Assembly (NCBI RefSeq): GCF_000617845.2
Contig: NZ_DF820425.1
Coordinates: 5,214,741 to 5,278,740, forward strand
Source: Bradyrhizobium sp. DOA9
GTDB lineage: Bacteria; Pseudomonadota; Alphaproteobacteria; Rhizobiales; Xanthobacteraceae
DNA length: 64,000 nucleotides
Direction of reading: 5' to 3'
Position numbers and translations under genes: made by a program. The notes under the pieces were generated by a model. The model ran no database searches and was not told where the DNA came from. It saw only the letters and a list, made by a program, of their open reading frames with translations. Positions 16,942 through 26,345 of this stretch are shown here, one piece after another (the first letter of the stretch is position 1; each line of letters starts with the position of its first letter).

Positions 16942-17346
16942 TTATGCCTGCTCGATCTCGACCAGGGCGCCGGAAAAGTCCTTCGGATGCAGGAACAGCA
17001 CCGGCTTGCCGTGGGCGCCGATCTTGGGCACGCCGTCGCCGAGCACCCTTGCGCCCTCCCTCACCAGCGTGTCGCGCGAGGCGATGATGTCGACGACCTC
17101 GTAACAGATATGATGGATGCCGCCGTCGGGATTGCGCTCGATGAACTTCGCGATCGGCGAGGCCTCGCCGAGCGGCTCGATGAACTCGATCTTGGTGTTG
17201 GGCAGGGTCGCGAACACGGTGGTGACACCGTGCTCGGGCAGCGGCACGGCCTCGGAAATCTGGGCGCCGAACGCCGCCCCGTAGATCTTTGCCGCCTTGA
17301 CGGCGTCCTTGGTCGCGATCGCGACATGGTTGAGCCGGCCCAGCAT
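16942..17346 (-). CDS. mce: Methylmalonyl-CoA epimerase
   Basis: The 134-residue protein of the glyoxalase fold interconverts the R and S forms of methylmalonyl-CoA in propionyl-CoA degradation. Expected metal ligands are visible: His7 (RLNHVAIA), His78/79 (GGIHHICYEV) and Glu130 (GALVEIEQA), and the FIEPLGEASPIAKF block is characteristic. It lies just downstream of the RNase J gene on the same strand. Co-location with nuo genes is common in alphaproteobacteria but has no obvious functional link. Confidence 0.93.
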   Translation of the reverse strand: MLGRLNHVAIATKDAVKAAKIYGAAFGAQISEAVPLPEHGVTTVFATLPNTKIEFIEPLGEASPIAKFIERNPDGGIHHICYEVVDIIASRDTLVREGARVLGDGVPKIGAHGKPVLFLHPKDFSGALVEIEQA

Positions 17347-17356
17347 GTTCCCCTCC

Positions 17357-19027
17357 CTATACTGTCAGTACGTGTACCAGACAGGGGGGCTTTTTGCCCC
17401 AATGTTCGTTGATCACGGCCCGGACGGCACGTCGCACCGACTCGGCCAGAGCATCCGGATCACGCCGGCGCGCCCGCGGCAGCCCCTCGATGGTCGACAT
17501 CACCGCATCGAAGACGATGTCGTCAAAGGTCTCGCCGGCGCTGTTCTTTTCGGGGATGCCGACGAGGTCGACCTCGGGTTCGTCGACCAGTTCGCCCTGG
17601 GCGGTCATGGCGATGGCAACGAAGGCGCAGCCGGAGAACGCCATGCGCCGTCGCTCGATCACGGCCCGGGACTTGGAATCCTCCAGGATCGTGCCGTCCT
17701 TGTAGAGACGCCCCGACGGCACCTCGCCGACGATGCCGGGATCGCCGGGACCAAGCTTGACGAGGTCGCCGTTGCGGCAAACCAGCACGCGCGGCACTCC
17801 GGCGGCGCGGGCAAGCTTGGCGTGCTCATGCAGGTGCAGGGCCTCGCCGTGGACGGGGATCAGAAGCTGCGGCTTCACCCAGGAGATCAAATCGCGCAGC
17901 TCGTCGCGGCGGGGATGGCCGGAGACATGGACCAGCGCATCGCGGTCGGTGATGACCTCGACGCCCTGCAGCACCAGATTGTTGATGATCGAGCCGACCG
18001 CCTTCTCGTTGCCGGGAATGGTGCGCGAGGAGAAGATGACGCTGTCGCCGCGGTTCAGCGTGATCTCGGGGTGGTCGTCATTGGCGATGCGGGCCAGCGC
18101 GGCGCGCGGCTCGCCCTGGCTTCCCGTGCACAGCGCCAGCACCTTGTCCTGCGGCAGGTGGCCGTAGACCTCCGGCGAGCGGAAATTCTGCACGCCGTCG
18201 AGATAGCCGGTCTCGCGCGCGACCTGCACCACGCGCTCCATGGCCCGGCCGACCACGACGACCTCGCGGTCCGCGGCTCTCGCGGCCTCAGCCACCGCTT
18301 TGACGCGGGCGACGTTGGAGGCGAACGTCGTCACCGCGACGCGGCCCTTGGCCGATTTCACGAGGTCGACGATGGTTCTGGCGACCTCGGCCTCCGAGGG
18401 CGAACGGCCGTCGCGCACGGCATTGGTGGAATCGCCGATCAGGGCGAGCACGCCCTGCTCGCCCAATTCGCGCAGCCGCTTCTCGTCGGTCGGGGCTCCA
18501 AGCGTCGGGGTCGGGTCGATCTTCCAGTCGCCGGTGTGCAGCACGATGCCGGCGTCGGTGTGGATCGCGAGCGCATGCGCTTCCGGAATCGAATGCGCGA
18601 CGGGAATGAACTCGACGTTGAACGGGCCGATATCGACACGGCCGCCCGAGGGCACCACTGTGACCGGAATCTCGGGCGCATTGCGCTCGGCGGCGCATTT
18701 GGCCTCGAACAGCGCGGCGCTGAACTTGGTGGCGTAGATCGGGCATTTCAGCTTCGGCCAGAGGTCGATGATGGCGCCGAAATGGTCCTCATGGGCGTGC
18801 GTCAGCACGAGCCCCATCAGGTTCTTGCGCTCCTTCTCCAGGAAGGAGATGTCGGGCATGATCAAATCGATGCCGGGCAGATGCTCCTCATCGCCGAAGG
18901 AGACGCCGAGATCGACGGCGAGCCAGACGCGCTGGTGGCGGTTGCCGAGACCGTAGATCGACAGGTTCATGCCGATCTCGCCGACGCCGCCGAGTGGCGC
19001 AAACACCAGTTCGTCCGGCCTTGCCAT
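17357..19027 (-). CDS. rnj: Ribonuclease J
   Basis: The 556-residue protein is a metallo-beta-lactamase/beta-CASP nuclease. The zinc site motif is HAHEDH near residue 76, preceded by GGVGEIGMN at the N-terminus. PVAHSIPEA, HTGDWKIDP, GDSTNA, CTGSQGEPRAAL, HVSGHPRRDELRD and PVHGEALHLHEHAKLA follow in the expected order. RNase J degrades and matures RNA with 5' exo- and endonuclease activity. The ATG used overlaps the birA stop as TGATG; a GTG one codon earlier (19030) is an alternative. Confidence 0.93.
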   Translation of the reverse strand: MARPDELVFAPLGGVGEIGMNLSIYGLGNRHQRVWLAVDLGVSFGDEEHLPGIDLIMPDISFLEKERKNLMGLVLTHAHEDHFGAIIDLWPKLKCPIYATKFSAALFEAKCAAERNAPEIPVTVVPSGGRVDIGPFNVEFIPVAHSIPEAHALAIHTDAGIVLHTGDWKIDPTPTLGAPTDEKRLRELGEQGVLALIGDSTNAVRDGRSPSEAEVARTIVDLVKSAKGRVAVTTFASNVARVKAVAEAARAADREVVVVGRAMERVVQVARETGYLDGVQNFRSPEVYGHLPQDKVLALCTGSQGEPRAALARIANDDHPEITLNRGDSVIFSSRTIPGNEKAVGSIINNLVLQGVEVITDRDALVHVSGHPRRDELRDLISWVKPQLLIPVHGEALHLHEHAKLARAAGVPRVLVCRNGDLVKLGPGDPGIVGEVPSGRLYKDGTILEDSKSRAVIERRRMAFSGCAFVAIAMTAQGELVDEPEVDLVGIPEKNSAGETFDDIVFDAVMSTIEGLPRARRRDPDALAESVRRAVRAVINEHWGKKPPCLVHVLTV

Positions 19028-19833
19028 CACGCAGCTCCCACCGAGGCGACCGGGCCGAAGAACACCTCGCCCGCAGCCACCGGCACAAGGCGGCCTTCGG
19101 CGGTGCGGACGATCAGGCAGCCGGTGTCGTCGATCGTGTCGAAAACGCCTTCCAGCGTCATGCTTCCCGTGTGGATCGCAACCTTCTCGCCGAGGCCGGC
19201 GGCGCGCTCCAGCCAGAGCCTGCGGATCTCGGCAAAGCCGCGCCCATTGTCCCAGATGCCGCGGAACTCGACCCAGGCATCCGACAGGGCCGCGAACAGC
19301 TCCTCGGCGCTGATCTGGACGCCGAGGCCCGCCAGCGACACCGCAGGCGTCGGGGTGCCCTCGGGCGCGGCGACCACATTGGTGCCGATGCCGACCACGA
19401 CGGCGAGGCCGCCACCGACGGCCTCGGCCTCGAGGCCGATGCCGACCAGCTTCTTGCCGCCGGCGAGCACGTCATTCGGCCATTTCAGGGCGTAGCGTGG
19501 GCGGCCCTCGCCGAGGCGCAGCGCGGCCTCCAGGCTCACCTGCTCGAGCGCCGCCTCCTCGGCCAGCCCGGCGGCAAAGCCGAGCGTGGCGGCGACGGCC
19601 GGAGCGACGTCCATGACTTCGAGGATGCTGGCCGCGAGATTGCCGCGCGGTGCGATCCAGGGGCGCTGGCGGCGGCCGCGGCCGGCGGTCTGCTCTGAGG
19701 TGACGAACCACATCGGACCGCGTTCGCCGGCGCGGGCGTGCTCGATCGCCTCGGTATTGGTCGAGCCGGTCCGCTCGAACGCCGCGAGCTTGTAGCCCGC
19801 GGCCGATGCGCGAGGACCGAGCGCGAAGGCCAT
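19027..19833 (-). CDS. birA: Biotin-[acetyl-CoA-carboxylase] ligase (no DNA-binding domain)
   Basis: The 268-residue ligase attaches biotin to carrier proteins such as acetyl-CoA carboxylase. The motif TGSTNTEAIEHA, the biotinyl-AMP loop TSEQTAGRGRRQRPW (GRGRRxRxW) and LKWPNDVLAGGKKLVGIGLEA are all present, and a short C-terminal SH3-like domain follows. It lacks the N-terminal helix-turn-helix found in the E. coli enzyme, so it cannot act as a repressor. It begins 2 bases after nuoN ends and overlaps the rnj start. Confidence 0.93.
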   Translation of the reverse strand: MAFALGPRASAAGYKLAAFERTGSTNTEAIEHARAGERGPMWFVTSEQTAGRGRRQRPWIAPRGNLAASILEVMDVAPAVAATLGFAAGLAEEAALEQVSLEAALRLGEGRPRYALKWPNDVLAGGKKLVGIGLEAEAVGGGLAVVVGIGTNVVAAPEGTPTPAVSLAGLGVQISAEELFAALSDAWVEFRGIWDNGRGFAEIRRLWLERAAGLGEKVAIHTGSMTLEGVFDTIDDTGCLIVRTAEGRLVPVAAGEVFFGPVASVGAA

Positions 19834-19834
19834 C

Positions 19835-21271
19835 CTAGAACAGCGACTTTGCCGCGGCGGAGGCGACGCTCACCACGGGCCCCGCGAATAGCGCAAACAG
19901 CAGGTTGAACAGGCCCGCCACGGCCAGCACCGTCCGCACCTCGATGCGAACCGGATCGACCCGGCCGGCCGGCTCGTCGAAATACATCGTCTTGACGATG
20001 GCGAGATAATAGTAGGCGCCGACGACGCTGGTCAGCACGCCGATGACGGCGAGCGTGAACAGGTTCGCCTTGATCGCGGCGACGAAGACGTACCATTTGG
20101 CGAAGAAGCCGGCGAGCGGCGGGATGCCGGCGAGCGAGAACAGCAGCATCGCGAACATGAAGGCGAGCAGCGGATTGGTCCGCGACAGACCGGCGAAATC
20201 GCTGATCTGCTCGACGGCCTGGCCGTCGCGCTTCATGGCGAGGATGATGGAGAACGAGCCGAGCGTCATCGCGACATAGATCACGATGTACATCAAGACG
20301 CCCTGCGCGCCCTCGACCGTGCCGGAGGCGAGGCCGACGAGGGCGAAGCCCATGTGGCCGATCGAGGAATAGGCCATCAGGCGCTTGATGTTGGTCTGGC
20401 CAATCGCGGCGAAGGAGCCGAGCGCCATCGAGGCGATCGACACGAACACCAGGATCTGCTGCCATTGCGAGACGATGCCGGGGAATGCGGTCAGCGTGAG
20501 GCGGGTGAAGACCGCGAGCGCGGCGACCTTCGGCGCGGACGCGAAGAAGGCGGTGACCGGGGTCGGCGCGCCCTCGTAGACATCAGGCGTCCACATATGG
20601 AACGGCACGGCCGAAACCTTGAAGCAGAGGCCGACGAGCAGGAAGACGAGGCCGAACACCAGCCCGACATTCGAGACCGTCGCGGCGGCGGCGATGCCGG
20701 CGAAGCTGACGGTGCCGGTGAAGCCATAGACCAGCGAGGCCCCGTACAGCAGCATGCCCGAGGACAGCGCGCCGAGCACGAAATACTTCAGGCCGGCTTC
20801 GGTCGATTTGGCGTTGTCGCGGTTCGAGGCCGCGACGACATAGAGCGCCAGCGACATCAATTCGAGGCCGAGATAGAGCGAGATCAAGTCGCCGGCCGAG
20901 ATCAGCACCATCATGCCGAGGGTCGAGAGCAGCACCAGGATGGCGTATTCGAAGATGCGGCGCGACGGGTCGGACAGGAACTCGGTCGACAGCACCAGCG
21001 TCACGGCCGAGCCGATCAGGGCCAGGATCTTCATGAAGCGGGCGAAGTCGTCGACGATGAAGCTGCCGCCGAAGGTGACCTGCTTGCCCGCGGGCTGCAT
21101 GTAGGTCAGCGCGCCGACCACGATCAGGAGCACCACCGCCAGCGAGGTGACGGTCCTGGTCGTCTCCTGCCCGCGATAGGCCCCGAGCATCAGAAGCGCC
21201 ATCGCGCCGACCGCGAGCACGAGCTCGGGCAGCACCGGCGCCAGTTGATAACCTGCAGTCTCAAAGCTCAT
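19835..21271 (-). CDS. nuoN: NADH-quinone oxidoreductase subunit N
   Basis: The 478-residue antiporter-like membrane subunit of complex I has about 14 helices. Conserved blocks include LYLGLELMSLALYVVAA, GLKYFVLGALSSGMLLYGASLVYG, FKVSAVPFHMWTPDVYEGAPTPVTAFFA and NIKRLMAYSSIGHMGFAL. The proton-channel Glu/Lys residues sit in LGLELMS and LCFKVSA. It is the last nuo gene and is followed almost immediately by birA. Confidence 0.96.
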   Translation of the reverse strand: MSFETAGYQLAPVLPELVLAVGAMALLMLGAYRGQETTRTVTSLAVVLLIVVGALTYMQPAGKQVTFGGSFIVDDFARFMKILALIGSAVTLVLSTEFLSDPSRRIFEYAILVLLSTLGMMVLISAGDLISLYLGLELMSLALYVVAASNRDNAKSTEAGLKYFVLGALSSGMLLYGASLVYGFTGTVSFAGIAAAATVSNVGLVFGLVFLLVGLCFKVSAVPFHMWTPDVYEGAPTPVTAFFASAPKVAALAVFTRLTLTAFPGIVSQWQQILVFVSIASMALGSFAAIGQTNIKRLMAYSSIGHMGFALVGLASGTVEGAQGVLMYIVIYVAMTLGSFSIILAMKRDGQAVEQISDFAGLSRTNPLLAFMFAMLLFSLAGIPPLAGFFAKWYVFVAAIKANLFTLAVIGVLTSVVGAYYYLAIVKTMYFDEPAGRVDPVRIEVRTVLAVAGLFNLLFALFAGPVVSVASAAAKSLF

Positions 21272-21293
21272 GGCGATATCCTGACCTGCCCGA

Positions 21294-22802
21294 TCACTGG
21301 AGCAGTGCGGCGGCCTTCACGGCCGTCACGGCGGTATTGTAATTGTTGACGAGTTGCTGGACCGAGGCGGCCGACATGTCGAGCACCGGCTTCGGATAGA
21401 CGCCGAACAGGATCGTCAGCGCGATCATCGGGAACAGAATGACGCACTCCCGCAAGGTGAGATCCTTCATGCTTGCCAGCTGCGGCTTGACCAGCGCCCC
21501 GAACACGACCTTGCGGTAGAGCCACAGCGCGTAGGCCGCCGAGAGGATCACGCCGAAGCTGGCGAAGAACGCGGTCGGGATCGAGACCTTGAAGGTGCCG
21601 AGCAGCGTCATGAACTCGCCGACGAAGCCGCTCGTCCCGGGCAGACCGACATTGGCCATGGTGAACACCATGAAGGTCATCGCATAGAGCGGCATCCGGT
21701 TGACGAGGCCGCCATAGGCCGCGATCTCGCGGGTGTGCAGGCGGTCATAGACGATGCCGACGCAGAGGAACAGCGCGCCGGAGACGATGCCGTGCGAGAT
21801 CATCTGGAACACGCCGCCGGCGACGCCCTGCATGGTGCCGGCGAAGATGCCCATGGTGACGAAGCCCATATGCGCCACCGACGAGTACGCGATCAGCTTC
21901 TTCATGTCCTCCTGCATCAACGCCACCAGCGAGGTGTAGATGATGGCGATGGCCGAGAGCGTGAACACCAGCGGCGCGAAATCGTGCGAGGCCAGCGGGA
22001 ACATCGGCAGCGAGAAGCGCAGGAAGCCGTAGCCGCCCATCTTCAGCAGGATCGCCGCAAGCACGACCGAGCCGGCCGTCGGCGCCTCGACGTGGGCATC
22101 GGGCAGCCAGGTGTGCACCGGCCACATCGGCATCTTCACCGCGAAGGAGGCGAAGAAGGCCAGCCATGCCCAGGTCTGCAAGGACCGCGGCACCGCGGTG
22201 TGCATCAGGGTCGGGATATCAGTGGTGCCGCCGTTCCAGTACAGCGCCATGATCGCGAGCAGCATCAGGACCGAGCCGAGCAGCGTGTAGAGGAAGAACT
22301 TGAACGAGGCATAGACCCGGCGCGGACCGCCCCAGACGCCGATGATCAGGAACATCGGGATCAGGCCGCCCTCGAAGAACAGGTAGAACAGCACGAGATC
22401 GAGCGCCGAGAAGGTGCCGATCATCAGCGTCTCCAGGATCAGGAACGCCATCATGTATTCGCGGACGCGGCTGGTGATCGCCTTCCAGCTCGCGACGATG
22501 CAGAACGGCATCACTGCGGTGGTGAGGATCACCAGCGGCAGCGAGATGCCGTCGACGCCCATGTGGTAGGTGATGCCGGTGGCGAGCCAGTTCGCCTTCT
22601 CGACGAACTGGAAGTCGGGATTGGCAGGATCGAAGCGCATGACCAGGATCACCGACACCGCGAAGGTGATCAGCGTGGTCCAGAGCGCGATCCAGCGCGA
22701 ATTGCGCCGCGCCGCCTCGTCGTCACCGCGGCTCAGATAGACGATCAGCGCGCCGACCAGCGGCAGGAACGTCGTGACCGAAAGAATGGGCCAGGTTGTC
22801 AT
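21294..22802 (-). CDS. nuoM: NADH-quinone oxidoreductase subunit M
   Basis: The 502-residue antiporter-like proton-pumping subunit has about 14 helices. YLFFEGGLIPMFLIIGVWGG holds the conserved Glu, and FAVKMPMWPVHTWLPDAHVEAPTAGSVVLAAILLKMGGYG and MKKLIAYSSVAHMGFVTMG are the family signatures. It starts directly after the nuoL stop with no gap and ends 22 bases before nuoN. Confidence 0.96.
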   Translation of the reverse strand: MTTWPILSVTTFLPLVGALIVYLSRGDDEAARRNSRWIALWTTLITFAVSVILVMRFDPANPDFQFVEKANWLATGITYHMGVDGISLPLVILTTAVMPFCIVASWKAITSRVREYMMAFLILETLMIGTFSALDLVLFYLFFEGGLIPMFLIIGVWGGPRRVYASFKFFLYTLLGSVLMLLAIMALYWNGGTTDIPTLMHTAVPRSLQTWAWLAFFASFAVKMPMWPVHTWLPDAHVEAPTAGSVVLAAILLKMGGYGFLRFSLPMFPLASHDFAPLVFTLSAIAIIYTSLVALMQEDMKKLIAYSSVAHMGFVTMGIFAGTMQGVAGGVFQMISHGIVSGALFLCVGIVYDRLHTREIAAYGGLVNRMPLYAMTFMVFTMANVGLPGTSGFVGEFMTLLGTFKVSIPTAFFASFGVILSAAYALWLYRKVVFGALVKPQLASMKDLTLRECVILFPMIALTILFGVYPKPVLDMSAASVQQLVNNYNTAVTAVKAAALLQ

Positions 22803-24881
22803 TTACTGGCCTCCAAAGCCGAACATGAACCAGGTGATCAGGCCGGCGGCGCCGATCAGCATGGCGAATGCGTAGTGATAGAGATAACCGGTCTGGATTT
22901 TCACGACATTGCGGGTGACGTCCAGCACGCGGGCGGAGACGCCGTCGGGACCGAAGCCGTCGATGATGAAGCCGTCGCCCTTCTTCCAGAGCTGGTAGCC
23001 GATCCACTTCGCCGGACGGACGAAGATGAGATCGTAGAGCTCGTCGAAGTACCATTTATTGAGCAGGAACTGGTACAGCATCGGCTGGGTGTTCGCGAGC
23101 TCGACCGGCAGATAGGGCCGGCGGATGTAGAACAGGTACGAGACGAGGAAGCCGAGCACCATCATCACCGTCGGCAGGAAGGCGATGGTCTGCGGGATGT
23201 GGTGCATCTCCTCGATGATGTGCGGGTTCATCTTCACGGACTCGCGGAAGAATTCCTCGACGCCGTGGCCGGCGAACAGCTCCTTGAACGGGAGCCCTGC
23301 GACGAACGAGCCGACCGCGAGCACGCCGATCGGGATCAGGATCCAGAGCGGAGCTTCATGCGCAGCCTCGTAATGATGCTCGTCATGCGGCTCGCCGTGG
23401 AAGGTCTTGAAGATCAGGCGCCAGGAGTAGAACGAGGTCAGGCCGGCGGCGACGACCGTCATCAGGAAGCCGTACATCGCGAACGGATTGTGCGAGGCGT
23501 AGGCAGACTCGATGATCGCGTCCTTGGAGAAGTAGCCGGCGGTGAGCGGGAAGCCGGTCAGCGCCAGCGTGCCGACCACCATCACTGCATAGGTGTAGGG
23601 GATCTTCTTCCAGAGGCCGCCCATGTTGCGGATGTCCTGCTCGTGGTGCATCGCGTAGATCACCGAGCCGGAGCCCAGGAACAGCAGCGCCTTGAAGAAG
23701 GCGTGGGTGAACAGGTGGAACATGCCGACCGAATAGGCCCCCGCCCCCATCGCCACGAACATGTAGCCGAGCTGCGAACAGGTCGAATAGGCGACGATGC
23801 GCTTGATGTCGTTCTGGACGAGGCCAATGGTCGCGGCGAAGAACGCCGTGGTCGCGCCGAAGAACATGACAACGGCCTGGGCATTCGGCGCGAGCTCGAA
23901 CAGCGGCGACAGGCGCGCCACCATGAACACGCCGGCGGTGACCATGGTCGCGGCGTGGATCAGCGCCGACACCGGGGTCGGGCCTTCCATCGCGTCCGGC
24001 AACCAGGTGTGCAGCAGGAACTGCGCCGACTTGCCCATCGCGCCCATGAACAGCAACAGGCAGGTCAGGGTCAGCGCGTCGGCGTGCCAGCCGAGGAAGT
24101 TGATGGTCTTGCCGGTGAGGCCGGGCGCGGCGTGGAAGATGGTCTCGAAATCGGTCGAGCCGACCAGCATGAAGACCGCGAAGATGCCGAGCGCGAAGCC
24201 GAAATCGCCGACGCGGTTGACCACGAAGGCCTTGATGGCGGCGGCGTTCGCCGAGGGCTTCTGGTACCAGAAGCCGATCAGGAGGTAGCTGGCCAGACCC
24301 ACGCCTTCCCAGCCGAAGAACAGCTGCACGAGGTTGTCCGCCGTCACCAGCATCAGCATGGCGAAGGTGAACAGCGAGAGATAGCCGAAGAAGCGCGGCC
24401 GGTTCGGATCCTCGTCCATGTAGCCGATGGAATAGAGGTGCACGAGGGAGGACACGGTCGTCACCACCACCAGCATCACGGCCGTGAGCGTGTCGACGCG
24501 CAGCGTCCACCAGACCTGGAGGTCGCCGGAGAAGATCCAGGGCAGCAGCTGGATCCTGTAGTCGTGATGCATGAAGCCGACGTCGACCAGCGTCATCCAG
24601 GACAAGGCCGCCGAGACGAACAGCAGCCCGGTGGTGATCAGCTCGGCCGCGCGCGAGCCCGCCGCCGGCGCCTCGGTCGGTCCATGGCCGTGATCGTCGT
24701 GCGCGTGGTCGTCATGTCCATGAGAGTCATGCGCGGCCGAGGCGTGAGCATCGCCATGACCATGGTCGCCGTGATGATCGAGCTCGTCGCCCGAGGGGTT
24801 GCGGGCATGCGCGCCGGCCAGGGCGATGAGCCCGGCCAGAATGGCGCCCAGCAGGGGCAGGAAAACGATTGCCTGAACCAT
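22803..24881 (-). CDS. nuoL: NADH-quinone oxidoreductase subunit L, with histidine-rich N-terminal insert
   Basis: The 692-residue antiporter-like subunit carries the long C-terminal lateral helix region of complex I. Signatures include FFGWEGVGLASYLLIGFWYQ, LLHTWLPDAMEGPTPVSALIHAATMVTAGVFM-type segments and IKRIVAYSTCSQLGYMF. Between the first hydrophobic segment (residues 3-23) and the next (about 79-98) lies a ~45-residue stretch with 12 His among Asp/Gly (residues 36-66). I do not know of it in E. coli or Thermus NuoL. The insert has no stop or frameshift around it, so it is part of the protein. The rest is normal in order and length. Confidence 0.95.
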   Translation of the reverse strand: MVQAIVFLPLLGAILAGLIALAGAHARNPSGDELDHHGDHGHGDAHASAAHDSHGHDDHAHDDHGHGPTEAPAAGSRAAELITTGLLFVSAALSWMTLVDVGFMHHDYRIQLLPWIFSGDLQVWWTLRVDTLTAVMLVVVTTVSSLVHLYSIGYMDEDPNRPRFFGYLSLFTFAMLMLVTADNLVQLFFGWEGVGLASYLLIGFWYQKPSANAAAIKAFVVNRVGDFGFALGIFAVFMLVGSTDFETIFHAAPGLTGKTINFLGWHADALTLTCLLLFMGAMGKSAQFLLHTWLPDAMEGPTPVSALIHAATMVTAGVFMVARLSPLFELAPNAQAVVMFFGATTAFFAATIGLVQNDIKRIVAYSTCSQLGYMFVAMGAGAYSVGMFHLFTHAFFKALLFLGSGSVIYAMHHEQDIRNMGGLWKKIPYTYAVMVVGTLALTGFPLTAGYFSKDAIIESAYASHNPFAMYGFLMTVVAAGLTSFYSWRLIFKTFHGEPHDEHHYEAAHEAPLWILIPIGVLAVGSFVAGLPFKELFAGHGVEEFFRESVKMNPHIIEEMHHIPQTIAFLPTVMMVLGFLVSYLFYIRRPYLPVELANTQPMLYQFLLNKWYFDELYDLIFVRPAKWIGYQLWKKGDGFIIDGFGPDGVSARVLDVTRNVVKIQTGYLYHYAFAMLIGAAGLITWFMFGFGGQ

Positions 24882-24889
24882 GTGAGAGC

Positions 24890-25198
24890 TCAGCCCTTCA
24901 TCAGATTGACGTCCTCAACCGCGATCGAGCCGCGGTTGCGGAAATAGACCACCAGGATGGCGAGACCGATCGCAGCTTCGGCAGCCGCGACCGTCAGCAC
25001 CAGCAGCGCGAAGACCTGGCCGACGATGTCGCCGAGGAAGGTCGAGAACGCCACGAGGTTGATGTTGACCGAGAGCAGGATCAGCTCGATCGACATCAGG
25101 ATGACGATGATGTTCTTGCGGTTCAGGAAGATACCGAGGATGCCGAGCGTGAACAGGATCGCGCCGACCGCCAGATAGTGTCCGAGCCCGATCGTCAT
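24890..25198 (-). CDS. nuoK: NADH-quinone oxidoreductase subunit K
   Basis: The 102-residue, three-helix membrane subunit has the standard start MTIGLGHYLAVGAILF and the conserved Glu in IVILMSIELILLSVN. The LAILVVYFRNRG segment is also typical. The ATG at 25198 overlaps the nuoJ stop as ATGA; a GTG three codons earlier was rejected because of this coupling. Confidence 0.95.
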   Translation of the reverse strand: MTIGLGHYLAVGAILFTLGILGIFLNRKNIIVILMSIELILLSVNINLVAFSTFLGDIVGQVFALLVLTVAAAEAAIGLAILVVYFRNRGSIAVEDVNLMKG

Positions 25199-25833
25199 TT
25201 CACCCACTCCGCCGCATCCGCGTCCGAGAGCCCCTGCCCCGGCGCCACCTTGCGCATCGCCATCGCCATGTCGGGCGTGCGCGCGTTCTGAATGTTGATG
25301 TCCTGCCGCTTGACCTTCGCCTTGTGACGCAGCGTCAGCACGATGGCGCCGATCATGGCGACCAGCAGCACCATGCCCGAGAGCTGGAAGTAATGGATGT
25401 ACTTCGTATAGAGCACGAGCCCGAGCGCCTCGGTGTTGGAGACGTTGGCCGGGATCGCCGCCGTGATCGTCTTGGAGACGCCGGGATTGATGACCCAGAA
25501 GCCGACGGTGAGCAGCAGCTCGAACAGGAAGATGCCGCCGATCACGAGGCCGACCGGCAGGTACTCGATGAAGCCCTCGCGCAGCTCGAGAAAGTCGACG
25601 TCGAGCATCATGATCACGAACAGGAACAGCACCGCGACCGCGCCGACATAGACGACGATCAGCATCATGCCGAGGAACTCGGCGCCCATCAGCACGAACA
25701 GGCCGGAGGCGTTGACGAAGGCCAGGATCAGGTACAGCACGGAGTGCACGGGATTGCGCGAGACAATCACCATCACCGCCGAGGCGACGCAGACGCCGGC
25801 GAACAGATAGAAGAACAGCGCGGGAAGGATCAT
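25195..25833 (-). CDS. nuoJ: NADH-quinone oxidoreductase subunit J
   Basis: The 212-residue subunit has five helices. Conserved blocks are RNPVHSVLYLILAFVNASGLFVLMGAEFLG-type and IVVYVGAVAVLFLFVIMMLDVD, the pi-bulge helix region of complex I. The C-terminal ~40 residues are hydrophilic (RHKAKVKRQDINIQNARTPD) and variable. The stop overlaps the nuoK start. Confidence 0.95.
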   Translation of the reverse strand: MILPALFFYLFAGVCVASAVMVIVSRNPVHSVLYLILAFVNASGLFVLMGAEFLGMMLIVVYVGAVAVLFLFVIMMLDVDFLELREGFIEYLPVGLVIGGIFLFELLLTVGFWVINPGVSKTITAAIPANVSNTEALGLVLYTKYIHYFQLSGMVLLVAMIGAIVLTLRHKAKVKRQDINIQNARTPDMAMAMRKVAPGQGLSDADAAEWVK

Positions 25834-25842
25834 GCCCTCACC

Positions 25843-26337
25843 TCACCGGTACGGCGCGTCGAGCTCGATCGCTTTCGCGATCTCGCGTTCCCAGCGGTCG
25901 CCGTTGGCGAGCAGCTTGGCCTTGTCATAATAGAGTTCCTCGCGGGTCTCGGTCGCGAACTCGAAGTTCGGGCCTTCGACGATGGCGTCGACCGGACAGG
26001 CCTCCTGGCAGAGGCCGCAATAGATGCACTTCACCATGTCGATGTCGTACCGCACGGTGCGGCGGGTGCCGTCGTTGCGGCGCGGGCCGGCCTCGATGGT
26101 GATGGCCTGCGCCGGGCAGATCGCCTCGCACAGCTTGCAGGCGATGCAGCGTTCCTCGCCGTTCGGATAACGGCGCAGCGCGTGCTCGCCGCGGAAGCGC
26201 GGCGAGATCGGACCCTTCTCGAACGGATAGTTCAGCGTCGGCTTCGGCTGGAAGAAATAGCGCATGGCGAGGAAGAACGCCGAGACGAATTCCGACAGCA
26301 GAAGCGAGCGTGCAGTGGCGTTGACGTTGATACCCAT
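25843..26337 (-). CDS. nuoI: NADH-quinone oxidoreductase subunit I (two 4Fe-4S clusters)
   Basis: The 164-residue peripheral-arm subunit has two ferredoxin motifs, CIACKLCEAICP (about residues 64-75) and CIYCGLCQEACP (about 104-115). These bind clusters N6a and N6b on the electron path to quinone. The N-terminal helix LLLSEFVSAFFLAMRYFF anchors it at the membrane. The ATG at 26337 lies 8 bases after the nuoH stop. Confidence 0.96.
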   Translation of the reverse strand: MGINVNATARSLLLSEFVSAFFLAMRYFFQPKPTLNYPFEKGPISPRFRGEHALRRYPNGEERCIACKLCEAICPAQAITIEAGPRRNDGTRRTVRYDIDMVKCIYCGLCQEACPVDAIVEGPNFEFATETREELYYDKAKLLANGDRWEREIAKAIELDAPYR

Positions 26338-26345
26338 GACGGCCC

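Noticed and set aside
21354..24947. Very long plus-strand frame opposite nuoM and nuoL
   Set aside because: It lies fully antisense to two well-identified membrane-protein genes, and its product is a low-complexity His/Arg/Glu/Gln-rich string typical of a shadow frame.
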